A stretch of DNA of 64,000 nt from CAYUEN01 sp964443745. Its GTDB lineage: Bacteria; Campylobacterota; Campylobacteria; Campylobacterales; QNZT01. The DNA lies in NCBI GenBank assembly GCA_964443745.1, contig CAYUEN010000007.1, forward strand, positions 1 to 64,000, written 5' to 3'. The notes under the pieces are model-generated. The model had not been told where the DNA came from. It did no database searches and saw only the letters and a list, made by a program, of their open reading frames with translations. This document shows, piece after piece, positions 50,904-60,130 of this stretch; the stretch's first letter is position 1, and each line of letters starts with the position of its first letter. Made by a program: the position numbers and the translations under genes.

Positions 50904-51843
50904 AGAAAAACTCAACCGATACGGAGCCGCCAAAAAGCCGCTCTTTTTCATGATCGACTACAAAGGCCGCCGCCACGAAATCCACCTTCTCTCCGATCTG
51001 CCCGAACACATCCTTTTTTCTTTCGATCCCAAACCTCCCCCTAATATCGGCTTCCCCCCTCCGCACTATCGCTTCGAACCGATTCCAAAAAACAGATATC
51101 GCGAAAGTTTCCGGAAGGTACAGCACTACATACGTTCGGGCCACACCTACCTGCTCAACCTCACCTTTCCCTCCAGACTCTATCTGGATATGTCGCTTAG
51201 AGAGCTCTACGCTCGGGTCGATGCCCGCTTCAAACTCTGCTACAAAGAGGAGTTTCTCTGCTTTTCTCCGGAGCGTTTCGTCAAGATCGAAAACGATACG
51301 ATATATACCTATCCGATGAAAGGGACGATATCATCCTCCATCCCGGACGCATGCCGGAAAATCCTCTCCGACGAAAAGGAGATGGCCGAGCATGTGATGG
51401 TCGTCGACCTGCTTCGAAACGACCTGAGCCGCGTCGCGAACGAAGTGCGTGTCGAGCGGTTTCGCTATATCGACAACATCAAGGCGGGAGAGAGGGAGTT
51501 GCTGCAGGTGAGCTCCAAAATATCCGGCAGACTCGAGTACGAGTGGCAAAAGCGTCTGGGAGATATCCTCGCAAAGCTGCTTCCGGCGGGATCGATCACC
51601 GGCACACCCAAAAAACGCACCTGCGAAATCATCGAAGAGGTAGAGGGATACGAGCGGGGCTATTTTACCGGCGTATTCGGCTATTTCGACGGCGAAAGAG
51701 TCGACAGTGCGGTCATGATCCGATTCATCCAAGAGGCCGACGGAAAGCGTTACTACAAAAGCGGAGGCGGCATCACGATCGACAGCGATTGCGATGCGGA
51801 ATATCGGGAGATGTGCGAGAAGGTCTATGTCCCTTTTCTTTGA
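50884..51843 (+). CDS. pabB: aminodeoxychorismate synthase component I
   Basis: PabB aminates chorismate to ADC on the folate pathway. The 319-residue protein is the short form without an N-terminal regulatory part. Conserved chorismate-binding segments are visible: CFSPERFVKI, YPMKGT, HVMVVDLLRNDLSRVA, LPAGSITGTPKK, YERGYFTGVFGYF and the closing SGGGIT. It overlaps pyrB by 20 nt and pabC by 17 nt. The glutaminase PabA is not in the window. Confidence 0.93.
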   Translation: MVDSHFREKLNRYGAAKKPLFFMIDYKGRRHEIHLLSDLPEHILFSFDPKPPPNIGFPPPHYRFEPIPKNRYRESFRKVQHYIRSGHTYLLNLTFPSRLYLDMSLRELYARVDARFKLCYKEEFLCFSPERFVKIENDTIYTYPMKGTISSSIPDACRKILSDEKEMAEHVMVVDLLRNDLSRVANEVRVERFRYIDNIKAGERELLQVSSKISGRLEYEWQKRLGDILAKLLPAGSITGTPKKRTCEIIEEVEGYERGYFTGVFGYFDGERVDSAVMIRFIQEADGKRYYKSGGGITIDSDCDAEYREMCEKVYVPFL

Positions 51844-52426
51844 AACCGTTCGAATCGAAAACGGTACGGCTTACAACCTGCACTACCACGATCTTCGCAT
51901 GAATCTGACCAGAAGAAAATTTTTCCCACGATGCGCACCCCTGCGGCTTATGGAGCATATCCGTCCACCTTCCGACGAAGGCCTCTGGCGCTGCAAAGTA
52001 CTCTACGACCAAAAGATCCGAAGCATCGAATATACCCCCTATCGCCCCCGAAACATCTCCACTTTCAAGCTGGTCGAATCGCATATCGAATACCGATACA
52101 AATCCGTCGACAGGGGAGAAATAGATCGACTGTTTCACCAAAGGGGTAAGTGCGACGAAATATTGATCGTGCGGGAGGAATACCTTCGCGACACGTCGAT
52201 CGCCAATATCGCCCTCTTCGACGGAACAAGATGGTTCACCCCAAAAAAACCGCTTCTGGAAGGAACGATGCGCGCCAGACTCCTCGGTGAAAAATTACTT
52301 TTAGAAAAAGATGTTAAAATCGAAGAACTTAAAGAGGCTGTCGGATTTGCCATCATGAATGCGATGACAGGATTTCGACGGATCGATCACCCGAGATTCG
52401 AGCTGAAGGGAGAGTGGATATGCTGA
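51827..52426 (+). CDS. pabC: aminodeoxychorismate lyase-like aminotransferase class IV
   Basis: PabC is the PLP enzyme that splits ADC into 4-aminobenzoate and pyruvate. The 199-residue product begins MSLFFETVRIENG, has DTSIANIALFDG (the PLP phosphate-binding region of class IV enzymes) and PLLEGTMRARLL. It is short for the family (about 240-270), as often when paired with pabB in Campylobacterota. The start ATG at 51827 lies after a GAGAAGG site. Its stop overlaps the next gene. Confidence 0.85.
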   Translation: MSLFFETVRIENGTAYNLHYHDLRMNLTRRKFFPRCAPLRLMEHIRPPSDEGLWRCKVLYDQKIRSIEYTPYRPRNISTFKLVESHIEYRYKSVDRGEIDRLFHQRGKCDEILIVREEYLRDTSIANIALFDGTRWFTPKKPLLEGTMRARLLGEKLLLEKDVKIEELKEAVGFAIMNAMTGFRRIDHPRFELKGEWIC

Positions 52427-52857
52427 ACCGTTTTTTTCACGATCAGGGGTTCGCGAAACTGATGCAAACCCATATCAGAGAGATGATCGAATTGCTTCTG
52501 AAAAAAGGGCAATACTTTTCGATCCTGACCAATGTCGCAGAGATAGAGTTCGACCCGATCCTTCCGCACGAAATCAGCAGCCATTTTAAGCCGATCACTC
52601 TTTTTGTCATAGCGGAATACACTTTCGAAAGCTGCTCGGTGGATAGCGAAAATCTCTACTTCGAAGCGGGATTCGGCCAACAGAACGTCGGCAGTTACGT
52701 CACCGTCCCGCTTTCGGCCATCGTACAGATCATTCTCGAAGATACACCGATACTGATCAATCTTTCGATCAAGCACGAACCGCCCGAAAATCACAGTATC
52801 GAAAAATCGACCAATATTTTTCTATCGAACCCGGAAAACAAGAGATTCAAAAAGTAA
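52420..52857 (+). CDS. conserved hypothetical protein, 145 residues
   Basis: I do not recognise a family. The 145-residue protein is soluble and mixed alpha/beta. Residues 1-35 are helical; residues 36-110 alternate strands (PITLFVIAEYTFESC, GSYVTVPLSAIVQIIL), with a compact core; the C-terminus is Asn/Lys-rich and probably flexible. It overlaps the pabC stop by 7 nt and is the last gene of the pyrB-pabB-pabC operon. Its convergent neighbour LysR stops 3 nt away. No catalytic motif is evident. Confidence 0.6.
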   Translation: MLNRFFHDQGFAKLMQTHIREMIELLLKKGQYFSILTNVAEIEFDPILPHEISSHFKPITLFVIAEYTFESCSVDSENLYFEAGFGQQNVGSYVTVPLSAIVQIILEDTPILINLSIKHEPPENHSIEKSTNIFLSNPENKRFKK

Positions 52858-52860
52858 CGG

Positions 52861-53757
52861 CTATATCTTTCGCTTACTCATAATGAAATCCGCCACTTTG
52901 TCGATAAAGGCGTCGTGTTTACGCTCTTTGAGATAGGCGACGTAAAAGGCGCGTTTGAATTCGACCCCCTTGATTTTCGCCGCGTGCAACTGTCCGTTTT
53001 CGAGTTCGTCCGCAATGACGTATTTGGAGATGATAGCCACGGTCGGCTTTTCTGTCTTCGCCTTCAAAACCGTCTGCTTGACAAGCGTCGGACTTGATAC
53101 CGTCGAAGAGATATCGAAGGCACTGCACTCGATACCCGCCTCTTCGAAGACTTCGTTGATCACTTTTCGCGTGTGGGAGTCTTCGTTGCGGCAAACCCAG
53201 TGAAAATTGAGCAGATCGTCGTGCTTGACCTGTTTGGGCAGTATCTGATTGCTAAAGAGCACGAATTCATCCTCCAGCCACTCTCTGTAGATCACCCCAT
53301 CGACGAAAAGCGGCGATTCTATCAATGCCAGATCGATCTTCTTGTCGAGTAGTTTGTCGATCACCTCCTGGCTGACACCCACTTCGATCAACACTTCGTT
53401 TTCGATCGCACTTTTGATCTCGTTCAGACACTCGGGGAGTACGTAGTTTCCGATCGTGAAAGAAGCACCGATGATGAAGGTGAGCTCTTTGTTCATGATG
53501 CGTATCACCTCTTTTTCGACATTGTTGATACATTTGTCGAGTCTGAGCGCCACGCGGTAAAGTTCCTCCCCCGTTTTGGTCAATGTGATACCGTTTTTCT
53601 TACGTTCGACGATACGGTTGTCGAGATACTCTTCCAACCATTTGATCTGCTGGGTCACAGCCGGTTGGCTGATTCCAAGTTTTTTGGAAGCTTTCGAAAA
53701 GCTCTTCTCTTTTACCACAGTCAGAAAAGTCGTCAATTTAGCAAAATCTTTTAGCAC
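52861..53757 (-). CDS. LysR family transcriptional regulator
   Basis: The 298-residue protein has the LysR winged helix-turn-helix at the N-terminus (FSKASKKLGISQPAVTQQIKWLEEYL) read as FSKASKKLGISQPAVTQQ followed by the wing, and a C-terminal co-inducer domain (LTFIIGASFTIGNYVLPE). The target is unknown; it diverges from the UvrD/Rep gene, so it may control that gene or itself. GTG start with AAGGAG upstream. Confidence 0.9.
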   Translation of the reverse strand: MLKDFAKLTTFLTVVKEKSFSKASKKLGISQPAVTQQIKWLEEYLDNRIVERKKNGITLTKTGEELYRVALRLDKCINNVEKEVIRIMNKELTFIIGASFTIGNYVLPECLNEIKSAIENEVLIEVGVSQEVIDKLLDKKIDLALIESPLFVDGVIYREWLEDEFVLFSNQILPKQVKHDDLLNFHWVCRNEDSHTRKVINEVFEEAGIECSAFDISSTVSSPTLVKQTVLKAKTEKPTVAIISKYVIADELENGQLHAAKIKGVEFKRAFYVAYLKERKHDAFIDKVADFIMSKRKI

Positions 53758-53798
53758 AATGGCTCCTTGAAATAGTAAATATTTGATAAACTTTCTTT

Positions 53799-53804
53799 AT
53801 TATA
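53799..53804 (-). promoter_or_regulatory. -10 element of the LysR gene
   Basis: TATAAT on the minus strand, about 42 nt before the GTG start of the LysR gene. No clear -35 hexamer is visible, which is normal for Campylobacterota promoters. Confidence 0.5.
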
Positions 53805-53888
53805 ACAAAACATGATCTAAAATAGCTTAAAATAATTGCGCATTATAGATAAATTTTCTCCGTTTACAAAACTTTCAGATCTTTTGGT

Positions 53889-53894
53889 TATAAT
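53889..53894 (+). promoter_or_regulatory. -10 element of the helicase operon
   Basis: TATAAT, 27 nt before the helicase ATG at 53922, with an AGAGGAG ribosome site in between. It would drive the helicase-truB-csrA-ispE-smpB operon. Confidence 0.55.
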
Positions 53895-53921
53895 ATTATT
53901 ATTAATAATGAAAGAGGAGCA

Positions 53922-55967
53922 ATGGATCGCATATTCGAAGATTTGAACGAAGCCCAACGTGAAGCCGTAAAGCAGATTGACGGACCCGTTCTGATCCTGG
54001 CGGGGGCTGGCAGTGGTAAAACCAAGACCATCACCTCCAGAGTCGCCTATCTGATCGAAAACGGTATTCCTCCCTCTTCGATTCTCACCCTCACCTTCAC
54101 CAACAAGGCGGCCAACGAAATGCGCAATCGTGCCCTCTCCATGATCGATCAGGAGCTCAACTATCGTCCTCTTCTTTGTACGTTTCACAAATTCGGTCTA
54201 CTCTTTTTGAAATTCCATATCGAGAGACTCGGACGATCCAATGCATTCGTCATCATCGATACGGACGACAAAAAACGCATTTTGAAGAGTTTTGAAGCCA
54301 ATCTGCCGATCTCTCTTGTCGCATCCGAAATCTCCAAATATAAAAACAATCTCATCACACCCGAAGAGGCGATCGCGGCGGCACAATTGCCAAACTACAA
54401 AAAAATCGCGACAATCTACCAACAATACGAAGCCTATCTGGTCAAAAACAACCTCGTTGATTTCGACGATCTGCTCGCCCTTCCCTACCGAATACTGGAA
54501 GAGCATCCCGATCTTTGCAGACAGATCAGTGAAAAATACCGCTATATCATGGTAGACGAGTATCAGGATACCAACGATTTGCAGTTCAAACTGCTCCAAA
54601 AACTGACCTATACCCACAACAACCTCTGTGTCGTGGGTGACGACGACCAGAGTATCTACGGCTGGAGAGGCGCCAACATCAAAAATATTCTCGAATTCGA
54701 TCGCCATTTCGAAAATACCAAGGTGATCAAACTGGTCAAGAACTATCGCTCCACACACGCGATCCTCAAAGCGGCCAACGATCTCATCGAACACAACAGA
54801 GGGCGATTGGGAAAAGAGCTCGTCGGTACGAAGGAGGAGGGAAAATCGGTCGAGCTGCTACACAGTGACGACGAAAACAAAGAGGCGACCATCATCGCAG
54901 ATCGGATTCGCAAACTGATCGATTCGGGCGTCGATCCGCAAAATATCGCCGTACTCTATCGTATCAACGCGCTCAGCCGTTCGATCGAAGAGGGGCTCAG
55001 CCGCGCTGGCGTTCCCTACAAAATGGTCGGTGGCGTGAAATTCTACGAACGTGCCGAAATCAAGGATCTCATCAGCTATCTACGCCTGATCGCCAATCCA
55101 CACGACGACTTCTCTTTCAAGCGGATCATCAACCGACCCAAAAGAGGCATCGGGAAGGCGACGATCGACAAGATCATCAAAGAGGCGGACCGTCACAGAA
55201 TTTCCATGTTTGAATATATCAGTGAATATCAGCAGGAACTCTCCTCCTTGATCACCAAAAAGGCGTACCAGGCGATACTCGATTTTGTCCGGAAAATCGA
55301 AGATTTGAGGGATTCTCTCGAAGAGGGTACCTATCTGCTCATTGACAATCTGGACGAAACGTTCGGAATCAAGGAGTATTACGCTTCGCTTCCCGACTCT
55401 TTGGAGCGTGTCAGCAACATCGACGAGTTTTACGGCCTTTTTCGCGATCAATTGATTCAAAATCCCGAGATGACACTGGATGGTTTTTTGAACGAAATCG
55501 CTCTGCAAAGCGACCAGGATCAGATCGACGAACGAAGCATCTCGATTATGAGTATCCATGCCGCCAAGGGGCTGGAATTCGACTATCTTTTCGTCATCGG
55601 AATGGAGGAGGGATTTTTCCCTCTTCTTGGCGACGGTACCGACCTGGAGGAGGAGAGACGCCTAGGATACGTCGCGATCACCCGAGCGAAAAAGGAGCTC
55701 GTACTCAGCAGTTCCTCCAGCCGCTACTACAAAGGAAAACGTGCCCAACTTACCAAAAGCCGTTTTTTGGCGGAAGCGGGCATCACCAAAGGATCGCTCA
55801 AAATCGACCGTACCAGTTCGTTCAAGAAGGGGGATCTGGTCAAACACAAGATCTTCGGTATCGGCAGGGTACTGGAAGTAAGCAAGGTCAAACGCGAATA
55901 CAAACTCAAAATCAATTTCGGGGGCAACCGGCGCGATATCCTCGCCTCTTTCGTCGAAAAGGTGTAG
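53922..55967 (+). CDS. UvrD/Rep/PcrA-family DNA helicase
   Basis: This superfamily 1A 3'-5' helicase unwinds DNA in repair or restart of replication. The 681-residue protein has motif I GAGSGKTKTIT, motif Ia TFTNKAANEM, motif II VDEYQDTN, motif III GDDDQSIYGWRGA and the late motifs MSIHAAKGLEFD and VAITRAKKEL. It ends with a short Tudor-like tail (GDLVKHKIFGIGRVL), as in PcrA/UvrD. Rep versus UvrD cannot be separated by eye. It starts an operon with truB 1 nt downstream. Confidence 0.94.
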   Translation: MDRIFEDLNEAQREAVKQIDGPVLILAGAGSGKTKTITSRVAYLIENGIPPSSILTLTFTNKAANEMRNRALSMIDQELNYRPLLCTFHKFGLLFLKFHIERLGRSNAFVIIDTDDKKRILKSFEANLPISLVASEISKYKNNLITPEEAIAAAQLPNYKKIATIYQQYEAYLVKNNLVDFDDLLALPYRILEEHPDLCRQISEKYRYIMVDEYQDTNDLQFKLLQKLTYTHNNLCVVGDDDQSIYGWRGANIKNILEFDRHFENTKVIKLVKNYRSTHAILKAANDLIEHNRGRLGKELVGTKEEGKSVELLHSDDENKEATIIADRIRKLIDSGVDPQNIAVLYRINALSRSIEEGLSRAGVPYKMVGGVKFYERAEIKDLISYLRLIANPHDDFSFKRIINRPKRGIGKATIDKIIKEADRHRISMFEYISEYQQELSSLITKKAYQAILDFVRKIEDLRDSLEEGTYLLIDNLDETFGIKEYYASLPDSLERVSNIDEFYGLFRDQLIQNPEMTLDGFLNEIALQSDQDQIDERSISIMSIHAAKGLEFDYLFVIGMEEGFFPLLGDGTDLEEERRLGYVAITRAKKELVLSSSSSRYYKGKRAQLTKSRFLAEAGITKGSLKIDRTSSFKKGDLVKHKIFGIGRVLEVSKVKREYKLKINFGGNRRDILASFVEKV

Positions 55968-55968
55968 A

Positions 55969-56799
55969 TTGACCTCTCCCAACCGACTCTTCGTCGCTTA
56001 CAAGCCAGCCGGAATCAGTTCAAACCGCTTTCTTTCCGCCGTAAAAAAAGCGTATGGGGTCAAAAAAGCGGGCTTTTCCGGAACGCTCGACCCTTTCGCG
56101 CAGGGGGTCTTGATCATCGCGTTCGGCCAGTATACCAAACTCTTCCGATTTTTGAAAAAAGATCCCAAACGTTATCGGGCCACCCTCTGGCTTGGCGCCC
56201 TAAGTCCCTCGCTCGATATCGAAAAAATAGAGCGCGTCGTCGATATCGCACCGTTTGATTCCAATAAAATTTTTCAAACGCTCCGAAGTCTCAAAGGCAC
56301 GATCCGCTACCTTCCTCCCAGATACAGCGCAAAAAAGATCGACGGAACGCGCGCCTACGAACTGGCCAGAAGGGATCTCGATTTTCGGCTTAAATCGGTC
56401 GAAACAGAAATATACGATATACAGCTTCTTCACTATGCCCACCCTTTTCTCACCTTCGAAGTCTCCATCAGCGAAGGGGGATATGTACGCAGCATCGGCG
56501 ATATGATCGCTAGGAAACTTGGAGTTCCGGGAGCGTTGAGCGCGCTGGAGCGCTTGTCCGAGGGTCCTTTCGTCTACGAAAACGAACGCCCGCTCGATCC
56601 GCTAACTTATCTCAATCCACCACTAAACCGCTATTTGGGGGATCCCCGCGATCTTCTGCTGGGCCGCAAACTTTACAGAGAAAATTTCGAAAAGCGAAAT
56701 GAAGGAGAATATGTCCTGGTTTTGGATAAAATAGTCTCGATTATCGAGATCGGGCATAACCGGGTCTCCTATCTTCTCAATGGAATAAAATTATGCTGA
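55969..56799 (+). CDS. truB: tRNA pseudouridine-55 synthase
   Basis: TruB makes pseudouridine 55 in tRNA T loops. The 276-residue protein has the catalytic Asp in FSGTLDPFAQGVLI and the YRATLWLGA and GGYVRSIGDMIA segments. It begins with TTG at 55969, 1 nt after the helicase stop. A C-terminal extension beyond residue 230 replaces the PUA-like domain. It overlaps csrA by 7 nt. Confidence 0.93.
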   Translation: MTSPNRLFVAYKPAGISSNRFLSAVKKAYGVKKAGFSGTLDPFAQGVLIIAFGQYTKLFRFLKKDPKRYRATLWLGALSPSLDIEKIERVVDIAPFDSNKIFQTLRSLKGTIRYLPPRYSAKKIDGTRAYELARRDLDFRLKSVETEIYDIQLLHYAHPFLTFEVSISEGGYVRSIGDMIARKLGVPGALSALERLSEGPFVYENERPLDPLTYLNPPLNRYLGDPRDLLLGRKLYRENFEKRNEGEYVLVLDKIVSIIEIGHNRVSYLLNGIKLC

Positions 56800-57023
56800 T
56801 ACTTGCTCGAAAAACGGACGAAGAGATACTGCTTGGAAACGACATCGTGATCAAAGTGGTGGAAGTGGGGAAAAACAGTGTGAAGCTGGGCATCGAAGCG
56901 CCCAAATCTACGTTGATTCTCAGAGGCGAACTGAGCCGTCGGGTCAAGGATTCCAACATCGAAGCCTCGCGCCGATGCGATACCGACGAGCTCGGAAGCC
57001 TGAGGGGGATGCTCCCCGTATGA
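56793..57023 (+). CDS. csrA: carbon storage regulator CsrA
   Basis: CsrA is an RNA-binding dimer that controls translation of flagellar, biofilm and metabolic genes. The 76-residue protein begins MLILARKTDEEILLGNDI and keeps the RNA-contacting Leu4/Arg6 start and the VKLGIEAP core. A longer C-terminal helical tail follows. In Campylobacterota it is opposed by FliW, which is not in this window. Overlaps truB (7 nt) and ispE (ATGA). Confidence 0.95.
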   Translation: MLILARKTDEEILLGNDIVIKVVEVGKNSVKLGIEAPKSTLILRGELSRRVKDSNIEASRRCDTDELGSLRGMLPV

Positions 57024-57796
57024 AAGAGAGGGCGTACGCGAAGGTCAACATCTTTTTGAAGATCACTGGAACAAGAGGAGACTATCATACCCTCTCTTCG
57101 CGCTTTATGCGTCTGAATTCGCTGTGGGATACCCTGATATTCGAAGAAAATCCGCACGATACCCCTTTTGAACTCGTCGGAGATTTCGGATGCGCACCGG
57201 AAGAAAACAGCATCTACAAAGCCTACCGTCTCCTGCTACAAACAAAGCCTCGCAAGAAAATCGAAGATTTTTTCAAAAAGCATACCGTGCGCGTCTTGAA
57301 ACGGATTCCCGAATTCGCGGGTCTTGGCGGAGGAAGTAGCGATGCGGCGACTTTTTTATCGATGACGAATCGAATCGTCGGCTTGGGTCTTAATAAAGCC
57401 GATCTTTACCGTATCGGCATGCAAATCGGTGCCGACGTCCCCTTTTTCCTTTCGCAATACGAAAGCGCCAACGTCGGCGGAATCGGCGAACTGATCACCC
57501 CTTTCGACGAAGCGCCGCTTTCCCTTTCCATCTTCACGCCAGAGGATGTCAAGTGCGAAACCGCCGCCGTATACCGACGCTTCCGCGAACGCTATCTGGA
57601 TACGATCGATATAGAAAAAGCCGAGCATCTTCAAAAACTCCCTTCCGAAACGATTCTGGAGCGTTATGACGCATCGACGCTCAACGATCTGCTCCGACCC
57701 GCACTCGATCTGTGCGCGAAGTTGCACACCTATCAGAAAGAGAAGTGGTTTTTCAGCGGAAGCGGAAGTACCTTTTTTGGGATCGAAAATGGGTAA
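57020..57796 (+). CDS. ispE: 4-diphosphocytidyl-2-C-methyl-D-erythritol kinase
   Basis: IspE phosphorylates CDP-ME in the non-mevalonate isoprenoid pathway. The 258-residue protein is a GHMP kinase: AKVNIFLKITG at the start, the ATP loop FAGLGGGSSDAA, and a C-terminal FSGSGSTFFG glycine motif. The start is the ATG at 57020 (ATGA overlap with csrA); the longer frame is an artefact. Ends just after smpB starts. Confidence 0.93.
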   Translation: MKERAYAKVNIFLKITGTRGDYHTLSSRFMRLNSLWDTLIFEENPHDTPFELVGDFGCAPEENSIYKAYRLLLQTKPRKKIEDFFKKHTVRVLKRIPEFAGLGGGSSDAATFLSMTNRIVGLGLNKADLYRIGMQIGADVPFFLSQYESANVGGIGELITPFDEAPLSLSIFTPEDVKCETAAVYRRFRERYLDTIDIEKAEHLQKLPSETILERYDASTLNDLLRPALDLCAKLHTYQKEKWFFSGSGSTFFGIENG

Positions 57797-58247
57797 GACG
57801 GTCGCTAGAAACAAAAAAGCCTATCATGATTACGAAATATTGGAGACTTTCGAAGCGGGTCTCGTGCTCAAAGGGAGCGAAGTCAAAGCGCTACGTGCGG
57901 GACGCGTCAATCTCAAAGACAGCTATGTCAGGATCGTCAAAGGTGAGGCATGGCTTTTCAATGCCCATATCTCCTATTTCGATACGACCAATCCCCACTT
58001 CAAACCGGACGAGCGGAGAGAACGCAAACTGCTTCTGCACAAGAAGGAGATCGACAAACTGCTCGGAAAGAGTTCCCAGGAGGGTCTGGCGATCATTCCT
58101 CTCTCGATCTACTTCAACAACAAAAATATCGCGAAAATCAAAATCGCGCTCGCAAAAGGAAAGAAGTTACACGACAAGAGAGAGACACTCAAACGCAAAG
58201 AGGCTCAAAGAGAGGCCGAACGTGCCATGAAGTCGTGGAAAAGGTAG
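57789..58247 (+). CDS. smpB: SsrA-binding protein
   Basis: SmpB escorts tmRNA to stalled ribosomes. The 152-residue protein has NKKAYHDYEILETFEAG, GSEVKALRAG, FNAHISYF and a basic KKLHDKRETLKRK C-terminal tail. It overlaps ispE by 8 nt; the ATG at 57789 gives the family start. The tmRNA gene is not visible in the window. Confidence 0.95.
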   Translation: MGKTVARNKKAYHDYEILETFEAGLVLKGSEVKALRAGRVNLKDSYVRIVKGEAWLFNAHISYFDTTNPHFKPDERRERKLLLHKKEIDKLLGKSSQEGLAIIPLSIYFNNKNIAKIKIALAKGKKLHDKRETLKRKEAQREAERAMKSWKR

Positions 58248-58272
58248 TTTTTCGGGGATATGGCGGATGGGA

Positions 58273-58289
58273 GGATGCAAAAAGCATCC
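58273..58289. terminator. short hairpin between convergent smpB and rplS
   Basis: GGATGC, loop AAAAA, GCATCC form a 6 bp stem in the 48 nt gap between the convergent smpB and rplS stops. No T-run follows on either side. A terminator role is possible from position only. Confidence 0.35.
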
Positions 58290-58295
58290 CCTCGG

Positions 58296-58652
58296 TCACT
58301 TCTTGAGCTCTCGGATACGGGCCGCTTTGCCGCGTCTTTCTCTGAGATAGAAGAGTTTGGAGCGTCTGACACGTCCGCGTCTGAGTACCTTGATACTCTC
58401 GATGCTTTCGCTGAGAATCGGAAAGATTCTTTCAACACCCACGTTGTTCGCGCCCATTTTTCTGACGATGAAGGTTTCACCCGTACCCTGCCCGCGTCTT
58501 GCGATGCACACGCCTTCGAAATTCTGGACTCTGGTCTTGTCGCCCTCTTTGATGGTCACCGCGACCCTGAGCGTATCGCCCGCCCTGAAATCGGGGATCT
58601 TTTTCCCCTCCGCCTGCTTCGCTTCGAACGCTTCGATGTATCTGTTTCGCAT
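58296..58652 (-). CDS. rplS: 50S ribosomal protein L19
   Basis: L19 sits at the 30S-50S interface. The 118-residue protein has the conserved IPDFRAGDTLRVAV, NFEGVCIARRG and VERIFPILSESIE segments followed by the VLRRGRVRRSKLFYLR basic end. Its ATG overlaps the trmD stop by one base (TAATG), preceded by AAGGAA. Last gene of the ffh operon. Confidence 0.97.
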   Translation of the reverse strand: MRNRYIEAFEAKQAEGKKIPDFRAGDTLRVAVTIKEGDKTRVQNFEGVCIARRGQGTGETFIVRKMGANNVGVERIFPILSESIESIKVLRRGRVRRSKLFYLRERRGKAARIRELKK

Positions 58653-59356
58653 TATGTTTCCTTGAATTGGTCTTTGCTTTTCGCTTTTTGGTACAAATCA
58701 GGCCTGAAATAGCTTGTTTTGCAGTATGATAGCCTCTTTTTTAAAGCCTGGATTTTACCATGATTACCCTTTAGGTATTCTTTAATGATGGGAGTATCCG
58801 TAACACTTCCCCGTTTGGTGAAAGCCGGCGGCTCCAGCAACATCTCCTCGAAACTCTCCCCCTCCAAAGATGCGACATTTCCGACCACTCCCGGAATCTG
58901 TCTGGCGATCGCATCGCACATAAAGAGCGAAGGCAGTTCGCCCCCGGTGAGTATCGCATCCCCCACGCTGAAAAGTTCGTCCGCATAGTGCTCGATCAAC
59001 CGCTCGTCGAATCCCTCATAACGGCCGCTGACAAAAATCAGATGCTCCTTTTGCGCCAGCCGTTTCGCGTCTACCTGTCGAAACGGTTTTCCGGCCGGTG
59101 TCGCGAAGATAATATGGGAAGATCGTGTGGATAGATTTTCAAGCGTATCAACAAGCGGTTGCATCATCATCAACATGCCAGCACCTCCTCCCGCCTGATA
59201 GTCGTCCACCTTTTTGTGTCTATCTTTCGTAAACTCCCTCGGATCGGCGAAATCCACGCTGAAGCGCTCCTCCTTGATCGCGCGCGAGAGGATCGAATCA
59301 CCAAAATAACCCTCCATCAACGACGCAAAGAGCGTCACGAAGGTAAAACGCGTCAT
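58652..59356 (-). CDS. trmD: tRNA (guanine-N1-)-methyltransferase
   Basis: TrmD methylates G37 of tRNA to prevent frameshifts. The 234-residue protein has the knotted SPOUT fold, with DYQAGGGAGMLM, LIFVSGRYEGFDER and SVGDAILTGGELP, the knot that binds SAM. The start is the ATG at 59356, with an ATGA overlap of the rimM stop; the longer frame runs into rimM. Confidence 0.96.
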   Translation of the reverse strand: MTRFTFVTLFASLMEGYFGDSILSRAIKEERFSVDFADPREFTKDRHKKVDDYQAGGGAGMLMMMQPLVDTLENLSTRSSHIIFATPAGKPFRQVDAKRLAQKEHLIFVSGRYEGFDERLIEHYADELFSVGDAILTGGELPSLFMCDAIARQIPGVVGNVASLEGESFEEMLLEPPAFTKRGSVTDTPIIKEYLKGNHGKIQALKKRLSYCKTSYFRPDLYQKAKSKDQFKET

Positions 59357-59889
59357 GAGCTCTCCAGAAGCAGTCTCGCACCCCGTGTCCGTACCCTTTT
59401 GAGCTTCGGATCGAAATCTTCGATATATACCTCTATATAGGGAACGTAGAATCTTTTGGGAAGCCTCTTTTTCAAAAGCGCTTCGTCGGTCTTGACGACT
59501 AGGTAGTCGGTATCGGCGATACGCTCGATCTCGCTCACCTCTCCCAGGCGCTCTCCCTCTTCCATCACTTCCGCTCCGATAACGTCGAACCAGAAGTATT
59601 CGCCCTCTTCCAGTTTGCATTGCGATCTTGTCGCTTCGCGCGTGCTCAAGAGCTTTTGGTTGACCAATTCGGCCGCCGACTCTCTGCTCTCGTAACCTTC
59701 GAAGACGACAAGGTCGCGGGCGGTATCGTAGGATTTGATCCGTAATCTCTTTCCTTTGGAGCTTAGAAACGTATTTCCGGGAATGAATTGTTCGACAAAA
59801 TCGGTTTGCAGGTGAAGTTTCAACGCTCCGGAGAGACCGACACGCTTGCCGATCGTCGCGATTTCGAGCGTTTCGTTATCGTTCGTCAT
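59353..59889 (-). CDS. rimM: 16S rRNA processing protein RimM
   Basis: RimM assists 30S head assembly. The 178-residue protein has an N-terminal RimM domain (IATIGKRVGLSGALKL) and the PRC-barrel (YFWFDVIGAEV, ending FYVPYIEVYIEDFD). It overlaps khpA by 14 nt upstream and trmD by 4 nt downstream. Length is normal. Confidence 0.95.
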   Translation of the reverse strand: MTNDNETLEIATIGKRVGLSGALKLHLQTDFVEQFIPGNTFLSSKGKRLRIKSYDTARDLVVFEGYESRESAAELVNQKLLSTREATRSQCKLEEGEYFWFDVIGAEVMEEGERLGEVSEIERIADTDYLVVKTDEALLKKRLPKRFYVPYIEVYIEDFDPKLKRVRTRGARLLLESS

Positions 59890-60130
59890 TGGATTTGATC
59901 GTGATGCGGTAAGCCCTCTCCTCTTTGGCTTTGCAACCGGAGATGACCGTTTTGAGAGAGGTGATCATCTTTCCCTCTTTTCCGATCAATTTACCCGTAT
60001 CTTCCTTGTCCGCTCTGAGGATGATTTCCGAAAAGTGTGCATCGATGTCTTTTCTCTCCACACTGACCGCTTCCGGTCTGTCCGCGATCAGGCGGGCGAA
60101 GACGAGTATGAATTGATCGACCATCGTCAT
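59876..60130 (-). CDS. khpA: KH-domain RNA-binding protein (KhpA type)
   Basis: The 84-residue protein has a single type II KH fold with the core D-T-G-K-L-I-G-K-E-G-K-M-I, a variant GxxG loop. KhpA-type proteins bind RNA with KhpB and sit between rpsP and rimM in many bacteria, as here. Start at 60130 overlaps the rpsP stop (ATGA); a second ATG two codons later is an alternative. Confidence 0.9.
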   Translation of the reverse strand: MTMVDQFILVFARLIADRPEAVSVERKDIDAHFSEIILRADKEDTGKLIGKEGKMITSLKTVISGCKAKEERAYRITIKSNDER

